Assembly (NCBI GenBank): GCA_036583965.1
Contig: JAZBQD010000019.1
Location: 5,960,530 to 6,024,529, forward strand
Direction of reading: 5' to 3'
DNA from: Prunella strophiata
Lineage: Eukaryota > Chordata > Aves > Passeriformes > Prunellidae
Length of the DNA: 64,000 bases
Shown here: in pieces, positions 54,011 to 64,000 of the stretch
Layout of the letters: the number at the start of each line of letters is the position of its first letter
How positions within the stretch are numbered: position 1 is the first letter of the stretch
Notes under the pieces: generated by a model
What the model was told of the DNA's origin: nothing
The model's database searches: none
The model's input: the letters and a program-made list of their open reading frames with translations, nothing else
Program-made: the position numbers and the translations under genes

Positions 54011-56993
54011 GCCACAGTTTTGCTGAAGCAGACCAGTGGGAGTTTGACTTCCATGGAAGGGGAGCCTCTTCACGTTGTGTTCATCCTCTTGGTAGGGTGC
54101 ATGGTCTGTAACTCACTTTCAGGGTCCTGCTAGCATCTGTTGGGTGCTTCCAGCACCTGGGAAACAGGCCTAGGGAGTGGTTCATGATGCTGTGGGGTCA
54201 CTGCAGCCCCTTGTGCTTCTCAGCCCTGTTTTTACAGAGCCAGAGGCAGAAGCACTGAGCTTAGGTCAGCTCGTTCCTGTTGGAGGCAAGGAATAATTCA
54301 GAGGGGTTTTGTGGAAACCTGGCATCAGTTGCAGGAGCCAGCCAGGGAAATGTGCTCCATCAGCAGATTAATTTGAATCCTTCACTCTTCTCCTGCCTCC
54401 CTTGTGGGGTGAATGGTGCCTAGAGTTACCCAGCTGAGGTTTCCCAGTCTCTGGGTCCAATGGACAAACCAGAGCTGGCCACTGGAATTTGAACAGTTTT
54501 GGTTTGAATGTTGTTTCACTTTCTCAACCCTCAAAACAGCCCACCTTAAGGGATAGGCCTTTGCCTAATCCTCATTGTCCTAACAAAAAGGGTGTTTTAA
54601 GCAGCCAGGAATGAATTTATGTTGGCTCTTCACTTGTTGCATTGGGTCTCTTTGCTTGGTGCAGTTTTGGCATCACATGGAATACATCAAGCAAATAGGA
54701 ATATAAACACACTTTTATATCCCAGGGACTCTGAACTGGTCTGGAAATGAGCAGTTGGGTTCAGGTTTTGGTCTTATATGGTTGGGCATGAATGGGAACC
54801 CAAGCAAAGTTTGTTGCCAGTCCTTTTCAGAGTTTATTTACTTTCATGATTATTTTTTCCCTTTCCACATTTAACAGAAGGTTCCTGGTGTAATGGAGGT
54901 GGCACTAGGGCAGGAGCCAGGAGACATGTGATGTATTCCCAAATCTTTTCTCCATTTTTTTCTTGTCTTTTTGGAATGTTTCAGTCTATCCCACTCCCAG
55001 CACCAGCAAGCTCTGGTCTTGTTTGAGCTTTCTAGGTGTTCCAGCAATGCAAATAAGAGCTAGTGAGGTGCAGATATCCATCTGTGGGGACAAAGAATGA
55101 ATCTCTAGAGGAAGAGAGCTGCCAGGAGGTTTCTGGTCTGTTTTGCAAAACAAAGAAGCCTAATTCAAGGCTTGCAAAGGCTTGTCTGGACCAGGTCTCT
55201 CAGAGATTTTGGCTTGACCCATTTCTTGTCTGGAAACCAGGCTGTTTCTGGGGATATCACAATCCCACAGAAATGGTGGGGCAGTCTCTTGGGAAAGAAA
55301 TTGTGTTGAAGTTCTGCTGGTAGAAGGGGAGAAGAACAGGCTGGAAGGGCTGGGGAGACACAGAAGTTCTGCTCATCCTTGGGCCTGACCCTGGAAATGC
55401 TGCATCACCAGGGGCTGGAGAGTCCAGAGGAGCATGGGAAGAGCCCAGCTGCAGCAGCCACCTCTGCTTTGTTCCTGTCCTGGTGACTCCTCCTACAAAT
55501 CTGGGGGCACCTGGCAGCTCTTTCTACTGATGCTTTGGGTAGAATGCTGGAAAACACTTCTGCTGTGGGGAATCCTGTGGCAGCACACGGCCTCAAAGGG
55601 TTCAGGGGGTCAGGGTAGAGCTGAGGGGTTTGTGCTGATTCCAGCAGAGTTTGGGGTCCTGCAAGGTGTCAGCTGAAGATGCCCCATCTGCTTCGTCCCT
55701 GTAGCCCCCTCAGAATGGGGTGCTGGGGAGAATTCTCTAAATCAGGCAGTCCTCTTTCTCCTCCCCACCTTCTCTCTAGATGGGGAATGACTAGACCCTT
55801 TATCCACTTGTCCTAGGAGAGTTTGTACCTTGTGAAAGGCTCCTGCAGCCAGAATGAAGCTGGTCTCTCACTGCACCTCCCCTTCTTTTCATTCCCCCAT
55901 TGCTGAGATGCAGCAGACTTGGCCATTCCTGAAACAGTGACCGATTGTCTGGTTTGGCTGGTTCAGCTGTTTGCTAAACATAATGCTCTTTCATCTTCCA
56001 GGAAATCGTCTGGACACCTCCACCAGAGTGCAGCTTGCTTTATGCTGCTGTTTCAATAGGCAAATAAAAGCTAGCTATTTTCCCAAGTTTAAACATAACC
56101 TGATTTCTCCAGTGAATTGGAAATACTTGAGGGAGGGGGAAAGATCGTTTATTACTGAATTTTCAAGAACTGTGATCCTAAATTAACAAACCAACCAGCT
56201 CTTTTCCTTCCTGGGGAAAGGATTCTCCTCCTCCCCTTTAAGAATATCCACGGCACTCACACTTCATCATTTTCATCAGGACCTAAAGCACATCCACTGG
56301 GGCCCTCTCACACCATCTGTGTGATGTATGCCTTTCCTCATTGCTCCCTGCCAAGTCAGGGCACTTTGGCTGAGATTTGAGATTTCTTTTTTGCTGGCAG
56401 CAAAATAAAAATGTTACAAAATGAAATCCTTTATTGGTGTTTCAGCAGTGAGAAGAGGAGACGGTCACCTGTCTGCTCCCATCAGCTCAGGGTCAGAGGG
56501 CTCTAAAAGCCAGAGCCTTGCCCATTTTCCTCTGTTTCCTGAGATGACAGGAAGGGAAGTGTAGGCATCTGGCAGGGCTTCAGCAGGGAGAGGTTTAGGA
56601 AAAAGGCACAGCTCAGGGCTGACTCCAGGCCAAAGCCTGCCTGGCTGCTGGGCGGTGTTTGAGAGCAAGCTCGTACTGCTGAGAAATTAATACAGCAACA
56701 AATAATGACCAAACACACTGGGCAATACTTGTAATATTGCAAATGATGCAATTCAACTTTCTTTCTGTGGTAATCAAGGATTTCACCAAAAGGACCTGGG
56801 AGAAATACACCCCGACTTCTTCTTCCTCTGGGGAGCGAGTCAAGTTCCTCGCATTACAAGGAACTTGAGAAGTGGGGCCAGCAGCTGAGTTCAACAGGAA
56901 AGCTGAGGACAAGCTTTTGTGTGGCTGCTAATGGCTCCCTCTCCCGCGGCCGTGCCGGATGGGAGGGAACAAACAGCCCTTTCTGTTTTGCAG

Positions 56994-57137
56994 TTCATGA
57001 CAAAGAACCCCACGATGCGGCTGGGCAGCCCCGGGCAGGGCGGCGAGGGCGCGATCCTGCGGCACCCCTACTTCAAGGAGCTGGACTGGGACCTGCTGAA
57101 CCAGCGGCAGATGGAGCCGCCCTTCAGGCCCCGCATC
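56994..57137 (+). CDS. PRKCH: PRKCH coding exon: end of kinase domain and start of AGC C-tail
   Basis: The exon has 144 nt, 48 codons (fragment residues 188-235). [11 protein letters not shown] matches the end of the PKC catalytic domain, including the conserved Arg that pairs with the APE glutamate in kinases. [12 protein letters not shown] and the PPFRPRI motif open the AGC-specific C-terminal extension. The acceptor is CCTTTCTGTTTTGCAG and the donor GTACGT at 57138. The exon is the most GC- and CpG-rich segment of the window. Reading on through the donor gives 33 extra codons and a stop at 57234-57236, so a transcript that keeps this intron would encode a kinase without its C-tail. Confidence 0.97.
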
Positions 57138-58490
57138 GTACGTGGGGAGGAGGGCTGGGGCAGGGGATCCCTCGGGGGTTTTCCCTCTTTTTGGCTCTGT
57201 AAGCAGATTTATTCCCCTGAGACAGGAAAGAGGTGAAGGAAGGGAGGTGAGGGTTCTGGCCCTGGCTTGGCTGCCTGGTGAGGCACCTCTTTTCCCTGCC
57301 ATGCCTGATTTTCAAAGGCAGCTCAGTGAAAAGATGCAGATTTGTAAATTAGCTGCAGCAGGTTAGGCACTCAAGTACCCTTTGGCTTGCCCCAAAGATA
57401 AAACAGGGTAAGTAATCCTCATCCTACCCCTCCACAGCAGGGCTAGTCTCTCCCTTGCCTCTCTGAGTCTGTTCAGCACCCAGCACAGTGCTCCCTGCTC
57501 AAGCCACTGTCAGTGAGTGCTTCAAATGGCAGAGAGGCTGCACAGGACACAGTGCTGCCCCTGTCCCCCATGTGCCACACAGCCCTGAGGATGCTCTGTG
57601 AGAGAAGAGCACTGCTCTTCATGGACAGCCTTTCTGGGGTTGTCACTGTGGCTTCCTTGTCTTTCCAATTATTGCCTGGGGTGGCTTGTCTCATGCTGTG
57701 GTCACTTCTGCCAGCTCTCAGTGGCAATGGTTCACCCAGTCCTGCTCCCTAAGCACTGGGTACAGGATCAGGTACTTGGGAGGTGTGACAGCTCAAAAGC
57801 ATAATCTTGACTTGCCCCTTAGCCTGAATCAAAGGCTAAGGCAGCCTGCTCAGTCTGCCACAAGCTGGGCAGGATCTGGGAATGTTGGACTTCAATGTCA
57901 ATAAATTTTATTGACCTCAATGTCAATAAAATATCTTGCTCAGGGTGCAGGAAAAACACATGCCTCATGAAAATGTGCCACAAACCCAGTTTGTGTGTGT
58001 GCATTCTAAACAGCCCCACTCTGTGGCACACAGCAAGGAATCCAGCACCTGGAGGCCAGCCATTTGTCTTCCCACGGCCCAGTAATTCAGTATTGTGTGA
58101 GTTTAATGGCTGGCACTAAGAGGAGTGCCCTCCACCCCCTGCCCAAAACCCAGCTGAGACACTCTGCAGATGAGGAGGGACTGAGTGGAGTCAGCCAGTT
58201 GGAAGCACAGCTGATAACTGTGCTGGCACTTGAGGGGAGGGACTGATTTATGTCTGGCCAGGGAAGCCCCTGGAGTTGCTGTCAGTTGAATTTGAGAGGG
58301 GGTTCCCTGTCAGAAACCTTCAGAGGTTGGAAAAGGCTTTGCTCTGTGAGAGGCAAGCCCAGAAAAAGCTCTCAGTCAGCTCAGCCTGGGTTATGGAAGT
58401 GATGGTTCAGTGCACTCAGATACAGAGCAAGGATCAAGCAGATGATACATACTTTTGACGTGTCGTTCCTTTGTGTTTTCCATTTGACAG
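57138..58490 (+). other. PRKCH: PRKCH last intron (1.35 kb)
   Basis: The donor is GTACGT and the acceptor CCATTTGACAG. It contains a 19-bp palindrome with AATAAA on both strands, and a 14-bp direct repeat that adds a second + strand AATAAA (57892-57930). No other gene-like content is seen. Confidence 0.9.
57892..57930 (+). repeat. Direct repeat and palindrome carrying AATAAA hexamers
   Basis: TCAATGTCAATAAA occurs at 57892-57905 and 57917-57930. GTCAATAAATTTTATTGAC at 57897-57915 is a perfect 9-bp inverted repeat around a single T. It places AATAAA on the + strand at 57900-57905 and on the minus strand at 57907-57912, and a second + strand AATAAA lies at 57925-57930. Confidence 0.95.
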
Positions 58491-58637
58491 AAATCCAAAG
58501 ATGACGTGAGCAACTTTGATCCAGATTTTATAAAAGAAGAGCCCATCCTGACCCCCATTGAAGAAGGGATCCTTCCGATGATAAACCAAGATGAATTTAG
58601 AAACTTTTCATTCACCAGCCCAGAACTGCAGCAATAG
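58491..58637 (+). CDS. PRKCH: PRKCH last coding exon: C-tail with turn and hydrophobic motifs
   Basis: The exon has 147 nt: 48 codons plus the TAG stop at 58635-58637. It begins KSKDDVSNFDPDF and contains the turn motif ILTPIEEG (fragment Thr256, equivalent to Thr656 of mammalian PKC eta) and the hydrophobic motif FRNFSF (fragment Ser275, equivalent to Ser675). These sites stabilise the mature kinase when phosphorylated. The protein ends SPELQQ, close to the mammalian C terminus. The acceptor is TTCCATTTGACAG. The six exons sum to 283 residues, which matches the distance from the internal methionine to the C terminus of the 683-residue mammalian enzyme with no gap. The gene is therefore complete at its 3' end and shows no frameshift. 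Confidence 0.97.
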   Translation, partial: KSKDDVSNFDPDFIKEEPILTPIEEGILPMINQDEFRNFSFTSPELQQ

Positions 58638-59500
58638 CTGTGGCTCTGGAGAAAGGTTGCTGAGAGGACTGGGAGGAAATCAAATGAAAACCAAGTTTAC
58701 CAGTAATTTCATTCTCAAGGAGTAGCAGTGCACTGACTGGCACGATACAGCAGCACCACTGTCAGTGTTACCTTAATGTGAAATTGAAACCTTCCTGTGT
58801 TTGTAGGACTTCTGCAGCTCTTGGATCAAATATTGACAGGGGTGGAACAAACATGATACTGTAAATAGCTGCTGCAGACAGAGCATTGGATGCTGAGCTG
58901 GTTGGCTCAGCCTGAATGTCACCGCTTGCAGTGGATTCGAGGAGTCGGCTTGAGCATGAAACAAGTGTCTTGCAGCCCTGAGCCAAACAGACTTGTTACA
59001 ATGCTGATTGTTTGCAAGACTCTTTTGAGGAGTCCCAGCACTGTCCAGCATTTTGGAGATGTCATCCAACATCCCGTGGCCTGACTGAACCAGATGTTCC
59101 TACTGACTTTACCTGTTTCCTGCAGTATTTATTTCTTTCCGAAGCACAAATGGCTCTTTTTGACACTGTTTGGGTTCCCATGTGAAATATTTCATTGTGC
59201 TGACTAGCAGAAGGAAAAAAAAACAAATGCCCTGTACCCCACACAGATTCTTCCAAGTCAAAGGAAGTCATGTGCTCGTAGTGTTTTACTCTTTGTGCGT
59301 GTTGAAAAGTTTTAGTGTTTGCATTCTGTGAAATGCCTTTTTACATCATGCATCTTCAATGCTCCTTTCTTTGCCTCCCAGCTGTTTTCAACTATAATGT
59401 AACTTGTACTGTTTATTTAGGCCCTTTCTATTTAATTATGTTACACAGAGCCCCTTTTGTGGGTTTAGTGCCTCATTAAAATTTTGATCCAAAGTGGTAG
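58638..59500 (+). other. PRKCH: PRKCH 3' untranslated region (end approximate)
   Basis: The stretch from the stop codon to the first plausible poly(A) signal contains no long open frame. ATTTA pentamers lie at 59127-59131, 59415-59419 and 59430-59434, which suggests AU-rich-element control of mRNA stability (inference). The end is set about 20-25 nt beyond the ATTAAA at 59475-59480. Alternative, longer 3' ends are possible because the downstream DNA contains further A-rich signals. Confidence 0.65.
59475..59480 (+). terminator. Candidate PRKCH polyadenylation signal ATTAAA
   Basis: ATTAAA is the commonest variant of the vertebrate poly(A) signal. It lies 838 nt after the stop codon. The following 50 nt contain the mildly U/G-rich TTTTGATCC and ATTTGTAGCATTTTTG, compatible with a downstream element. 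It is the first good hexamer after the stop. Confidence 0.5.
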
Positions 59501-59509
59501 CACTTAAAT

Positions 59510-62500
59510 TATTTGTAGCATTTTTGCGATGGGAGCCACAGAGCTGGCAAGCTGCTTGAAGGCAGAGTTGTCAACCAACAGGTAACACAAAAGGACAGCT
59601 TTTCTCCCATGAGAGTGACAAACCTTATCCAAAGATACACATTGACTTGGTTTGGTTTGGATTTAAGAGCTCATTACTCACAGGGCACTTCTTATCAGTT
59701 GCATCCTCAAGCTTCTGCTTGAGGCAGATTTTTCAGTGCAGATTTTAAAACCCAGATGCTCTGGGAGATGGTTCTGTGCTTTTCCTGTTCTCCTGGAAGC
59801 TGGATAATTTTTCTGAAGCTCCTCGGCACACCTTTGCACTCCTTGCTGGGCTTGAAGCTGTATGACAGATTTAAAGCCTCTTCCTTGGGCAGATATGAAT
59901 TCCTGGAGAAGGAAAAGAAGTTCTTACCTCTTGCAAAACTGATGATGTTTGTATAGGGCTCCTCACATGCTTTAACTTGAGAGAAGGGTGAGGTGCAGCA
60001 GAGAGGGACAGTTCTGCACAGATGTTGCCCCACTGCAGCTGTGGAAGTTGTGTAGGGGAGCAGGAGCCTTGGGCATGGAAATTACAGAGGTACAGCCTCC
60101 ATTACAGCCCAGACCCACTGGTCTGTACGTGCTCACCTGCTGTGAAGAAGAAATCTGAGATGAAGAAGCTGAGATGTACATGTAAGAATTATTCCTTCCC
60201 ATCCCCTCTACTCCACTGAGTCACTTCTGCTTCTAAAGCATCTCTGAACAGTCCTGACAGGTGGGGCAGAGGCTCAATTACCATTGGACTCTTCTTGTCT
60301 TTGTGCCTTTGTGTTCCAGCAGTTCTCCCCCTTTCTTTCCTGTGTCTCCTCTTCCAGTAAGCACAGTTTCATCCTCTGATCTCCCTTCCCTTCCATGGGT
60401 ACCTTCTGGCCACATTGCAGCCCATCCCTTTGCTGGTGTGCAGATACCCAGCTCCTCCACAGCAGGGCAAGAGAGGAGGAAGGACAGGTTATGTATAATA
60501 GGAGAAAAAGAGCAGATTTCCAGAAAAATGATCCCAGAACCAGCCCTGCAGGCTGGCTTGAGTTGCTTTCCCATATAGGAATAAGCAGTACAGGGGTGGA
60601 TGCATTTGCATGAGGGGGCCACTGTGTCACCTTGTTCACATGTGAATGACACTTGGTGTTCACCCTCTGGTGCAGATGTGATCCCAAGGCAATTCCTCAC
60701 TCCAATTCCTGCTTCAGTTTCGTGGGATTACAACTGCAGCAGTGCTTGCTTGGCAAGGTGTAAGTGCAGCTAAGTTGGTCACCAAGAGTGGGAGCCCCAA
60801 AACTGCCTGAATTTTGTGTTGGTGGCTTTTTGACTCTCCTACTCTCAAAAAAATTCCTACTTTTGACTCTGCTGTGAGCAGCCTCTCCTTCCCTGGTGGT
60901 CAGTGCTGGAGAACAGTAAGTGATCCACCTTTTTTTGCCAGCACAGTGGTATCACCCCAGGGTTTCATTGGTTGTGTTACTCTTTGGGGCTCAGGAGACC
61001 TTATGGAATGGTTCCTGCTGGAGAAGCTCCTGCCACAGTGTTGCCTTCAGCATCAAAACATGACACCATTTCCATGGGCCCAGGATCTGAGAGTTTGCAT
61101 CACTGACAGCATGAAGAATGTGCAGTGGTCACCTTTGGAGATCTTTATTGGTGTGTCAATATTATAGCATATTTCATATCAGTACTCACCAATCTGTGTC
61201 CTGAAAGCTTGGAGAGTGGGAACTAAGTCACCTCTGCAGGTGATCTGTTAGGATTGTTGTGAACTGCAAACCAGAAAGCTTGTGCATCTCTGGAGGATGT
61301 AAGGTGGTATTTTGGGTAGCAGGAAAGCTCTCACTGTGGCCAGCCAGTACCTGCTTGGTGGCTTAATGGGCCAGGGTTCAAATGACAAAGGGAGTTTTTC
61401 CCCCAGCTTCACTTTTCATTGATTCAAAGTGGTCACTGCACCCTTCCATCACCCTTGGTGACAAATTCATTGGCAGATCTGTGATTAGACTTGGAAGCCT
61501 AAGGTTCTGCTATATAGGAATTTTTTTTTTTATTTTCACAGTTTTCACCTGGATCCTGATTTATAATTTAGGGCAGCTCTTCCCCTCCATTGCCTGCCTG
61601 GAACTCATATGTCTGGGTAATGCTTTCAGCCACTGGAGTCAGCAGATCCTGAGTCAGCCACATTTGGCCAAGATCCCTGAACTCTCCCATACTTTTTTGA
61701 GGAGCTGCCATTTCAGTTGAGTTCTCTGAGGCTCTGTCAGCAGTATGGATGAAGACCAGCTCAACAAAAAGTATCAATGCAATAGCTTTGCTTTTGAAAA
61801 AGCTGGATTAGTGTTTGCCCTGCTATTGAATATGTAAAGAAATATTGATTTATTAAAGAAAAAAAAAAATCAAGGGTACAAAACTCAAGAGTTTTCCAAG
61901 AGCTACCTTGCCAGCTTTTTTGGCTTCATTGCTTGCCTCAGTGGATGCAAGATGGTTTTAGTTTGTTAATTTGCTTCTAGCTTTAGAAGTATATTAAACT
62001 GGCAGCCACAAGTTTGTAAGGTTTAAAGCATAAAATGCTTGTATTCACTCCAGTGTGAAAACTGGCAATTGAGCAAATTGTAATTAGTTCCCTTTGCACT
62101 GCTTTTAGTGCTTGCATGAAAAAAGAAGATCTCTTTGATGTCTGTAAATTTGTGTTCGGTGCAATCCTTTCATTTTCAAAGAGGTTCATGAAGTCTAGCT
62201 ATAAAATTCAGTGGCCTATGTCTCCTTCAAGGCCTTTGAAAGTTGAGGGTAAGAAGCAGATGGTCTGGGATGAAGAGATGAAAATCATCTTGCAACAACT
62301 CATGCTGGCTGTGCTGCCAAAGACATCATTTTAAATACCGCTGCTTGATAGGCAATGGAAAAAATCTCACAGACTTCCAGTGCCCAAGGGATTTTAAGGT
62401 AAAAACTTCAATTCTAACTGCTGGCTGAGGATGCTTTGAATGCATTCCCAAGGAATTGGCACAGGTTCCTCTCTCCTTGTGAAGTCCTGAATGGTTTGCA

Positions 62501-64000
62501 ACAGTAGTTTTTCCCTTGGAGCTGCGTGCTCCTCCTACAGAAGCTGCTCTTTCTCCAGTCAGATTTGAGAGCAGCTCCCATGGCTGTGGTGTGGCAATGG
62601 AGTTGATTAGCAAAGCCCAGAGCCAGGAGCAGTGAAATGAAAACATGTCTGGGATCATCTGCTCTGTGCCTTGGCCAGAAAGGGAAGAGCTGTTCACTGC
62701 TGCCTGCTCTCCCTTGGTTTGTTCAGCTGCTCAAGCAGCCAGAAGGTTCCTGCTCCTCCCCAGGGAGGCCATTTCACAGCTTTTACAACTCTTCCCGCTA
62801 AGTAAATGTCCTGAGGTTTGGAAATGACGTGGATGAGATGAAAATCTGTCTTATCATGCCATTAGGATTCTCATTGGAAGCTGCAAGTCAGGGTTTGTAT
62901 TACTAAATATATACAGGGCTGCCAAACCAAAGCATTCAGAAATGATGAGTCAGGTTGTCTGAAAATTGCAGCTCACTCAGAAATCAAGAGCTTTCCAAAA
63001 TAATAAATGTCTCCTTTTCTTCCTTTTTTTTCTTCCCTTTTTTTTTTTTTTTAAACATCTGTATTAAGAATATTTTAATTCCTGACTTTCACTTCTCCAC
63101 ATCAGTAGGAGCAGGAATGTCAGTGCAATTATAATTTTTTTAGATGAAAGCTGAGGTCTGTGAATTGATGTGAAGCCAGGCATTGGGGCATGGAGAAAAA
63201 TGCCAAGCACCAAGAGGTGGGTGATAAAACTGTGAGCAGGCATAGGGTTTATGTATTTTTCCATCTCTTCCTATAGTTTATGTACAGTCACCACAGTGTG
63301 CTCCCTTGCATCCTTGTGTCCAAACCCACAGAGCAGGGCATGCAGAAGGCACAGGAGTGAGGAAGGAGAAGGGAGGAAGGCTGGGGAAGGCATTTATGTG
63401 CTGTGTACTCACTGTGTGTAGGGCTAGTCCAGCAGCATTTCTGAGCACATGCATCAGCCCTTGCACAAGCCTGTCACCTTCTGCATCCCACACTGCCCAT
63501 CCTGCCTTCCCCTGGGCTCAGCCCTCAGCATCATCCCTCAGGCTGGAAGTGTCCTGCTGATGGAGCCAGGCCTGAAGGAAGGGCAGGAGGTCAAAAAGCA
63601 CAGAGGAAAGGGAGCAGTGTTGGGGTTTGGCAACCTTGGTGTCTTCTCATGGGGACTTTGGTACAGCCAGATGTCCATGTACATGACTGGAAGCTGAGGG
63701 GCTGTCTCCCCTCTCATGCCTTTAATAGGAGCTGAAAAAGAAATGAGGTCACAGCTCTGGGTTGTGACTGAGAAGATTCCCTGTATTTTAGAGATGCCTC
63801 AGGCCCCTGCAGGCAGCAAAGGCACACAAGAATCATCAGTTCTGCTCCATCCACACTGGGGAAGACCCTCCATGAGGGCAGTTTGGGTGAAGAGACTTGG
63901 GGACCATAGGTCTTAGGGATGTGGGAGTTAGGAGGTGTTGTGGCAAAAGGCTGCAGGGCAGAATTGCAAAGGAACGTCCCCAAACCCTTTCATCTCAAGA
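59510..64000. other. Region downstream of PRKCH without recognised gene
   Basis: About 4.5 kb after the proposed poly(A) site. I see no exon with convincing family similarity and no RNA gene. An ATTAAA followed directly by an A-run lies at 61852-61869 and a T-rich tract at 63024-63053. In other amniotes HIF1A lies downstream of PRKCH, but nothing here matches it. Confidence 0.7.
63024..63053 (+). repeat. T-rich tract
   Basis: Two T runs separated by CTTCCC, followed by AAACATCTG, in DNA downstream of PRKCH. Confidence 0.85.

Larger units (their letters stand above)
40977..56993 (+). other. PRKCH: PRKCH intron (16.0 kb)
   Basis: The donor is GTGAGT and the acceptor TTCTGTTTTGCAG. Inside are an antisense MIR-like SINE at 43590-43675, a minus-strand CR1 at 46608-46925, a possible cryptic exon ending at the AATAAA of 47997-48002, a two-unit tandem duplication at about 50046-50099, a short A-tract near 51031-51042 and a CR1 fragment near 53940-54010. 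The remainder shows no feature I can name. Confidence 0.85.

Noticed and set aside
59707..60033. 108-codon minus-strand open frame downstream of PRKCH, with a charged plus-strand frame opposite
   Set aside because: No homology recognised, no poly(A) signal or acceptor arranged with it, and it lies just past the PRKCH 3' end.
61355..61392. tRNA-like A-box (GGTGGCTTAATGG) and B-box (GGTTCAAATG) sequences
   Set aside because: The two boxes are almost adjacent, so no D-, anticodon- and T-arm cloverleaf can be drawn.

Overview
The window is vertebrate nuclear DNA, almost certainly from a bird and probably a passerine. Short, mostly 5'-truncated CR1 LINE 3' ends with ATTCTGTGATT-type terminal repeats are scattered on both strands. 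Introns are compact and AT/T-rich with simple-sequence tracts. Only one protein-coding gene can be recognised: the 3' half of PRKCH (protein kinase C eta, a novel-type PKC), on the + strand, as six coding exons with consensus GT/AG borders and continuous reading frame. No bacterial, phage or viral gene system is present.

Layout. The window opens inside a PRKCH exon (1-78). Further exons lie at 14000-14154, 39714-39852, 40788-40976, 56994-57137 and 58491-58637 (stop TAG). Together they encode 283 residues: the kinase domain from just after the region that normally carries the ATP-binding lysine, through the catalytic loop, DFG, activation loop and APE motifs, to the AGC-kinase C-tail with its turn and hydrophobic phosphorylation motifs. 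The regulatory C2/C1 half and the glycine-rich loop lie upstream of the window. The 3' UTR runs to about 59500 at an ATTAAA signal. About 4.5 kb of downstream DNA follows with no recognisable gene.

The introns (13.9, 25.6, 0.9, 16.0 and 1.35 kb) hold the rest: about nine CR1 fragments, two MIR-like ancient SINE relics, a 30-bp minisatellite, an 11-copy 22-bp minisatellite, a three-part 50-60-bp repeat split by a CR1, a 180-bp polypyrimidine tract and several poly(A)/poly(T) tracts.

The most unusual structures touch RNA processing of PRKCH. The 3' splice site of the 14000 exon has been tandemly triplicated together with the first ~10 exon bases, leaving two upstream decoy acceptors that each lead to an immediate stop codon. 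A palindromic pair of AATAAA signals sits in the last intron, where use would yield a kinase lacking its regulatory C-tail. A possible cryptic terminal exon with its own AATAAA lies at 47853-48002. None of these is proven functional from sequence alone.
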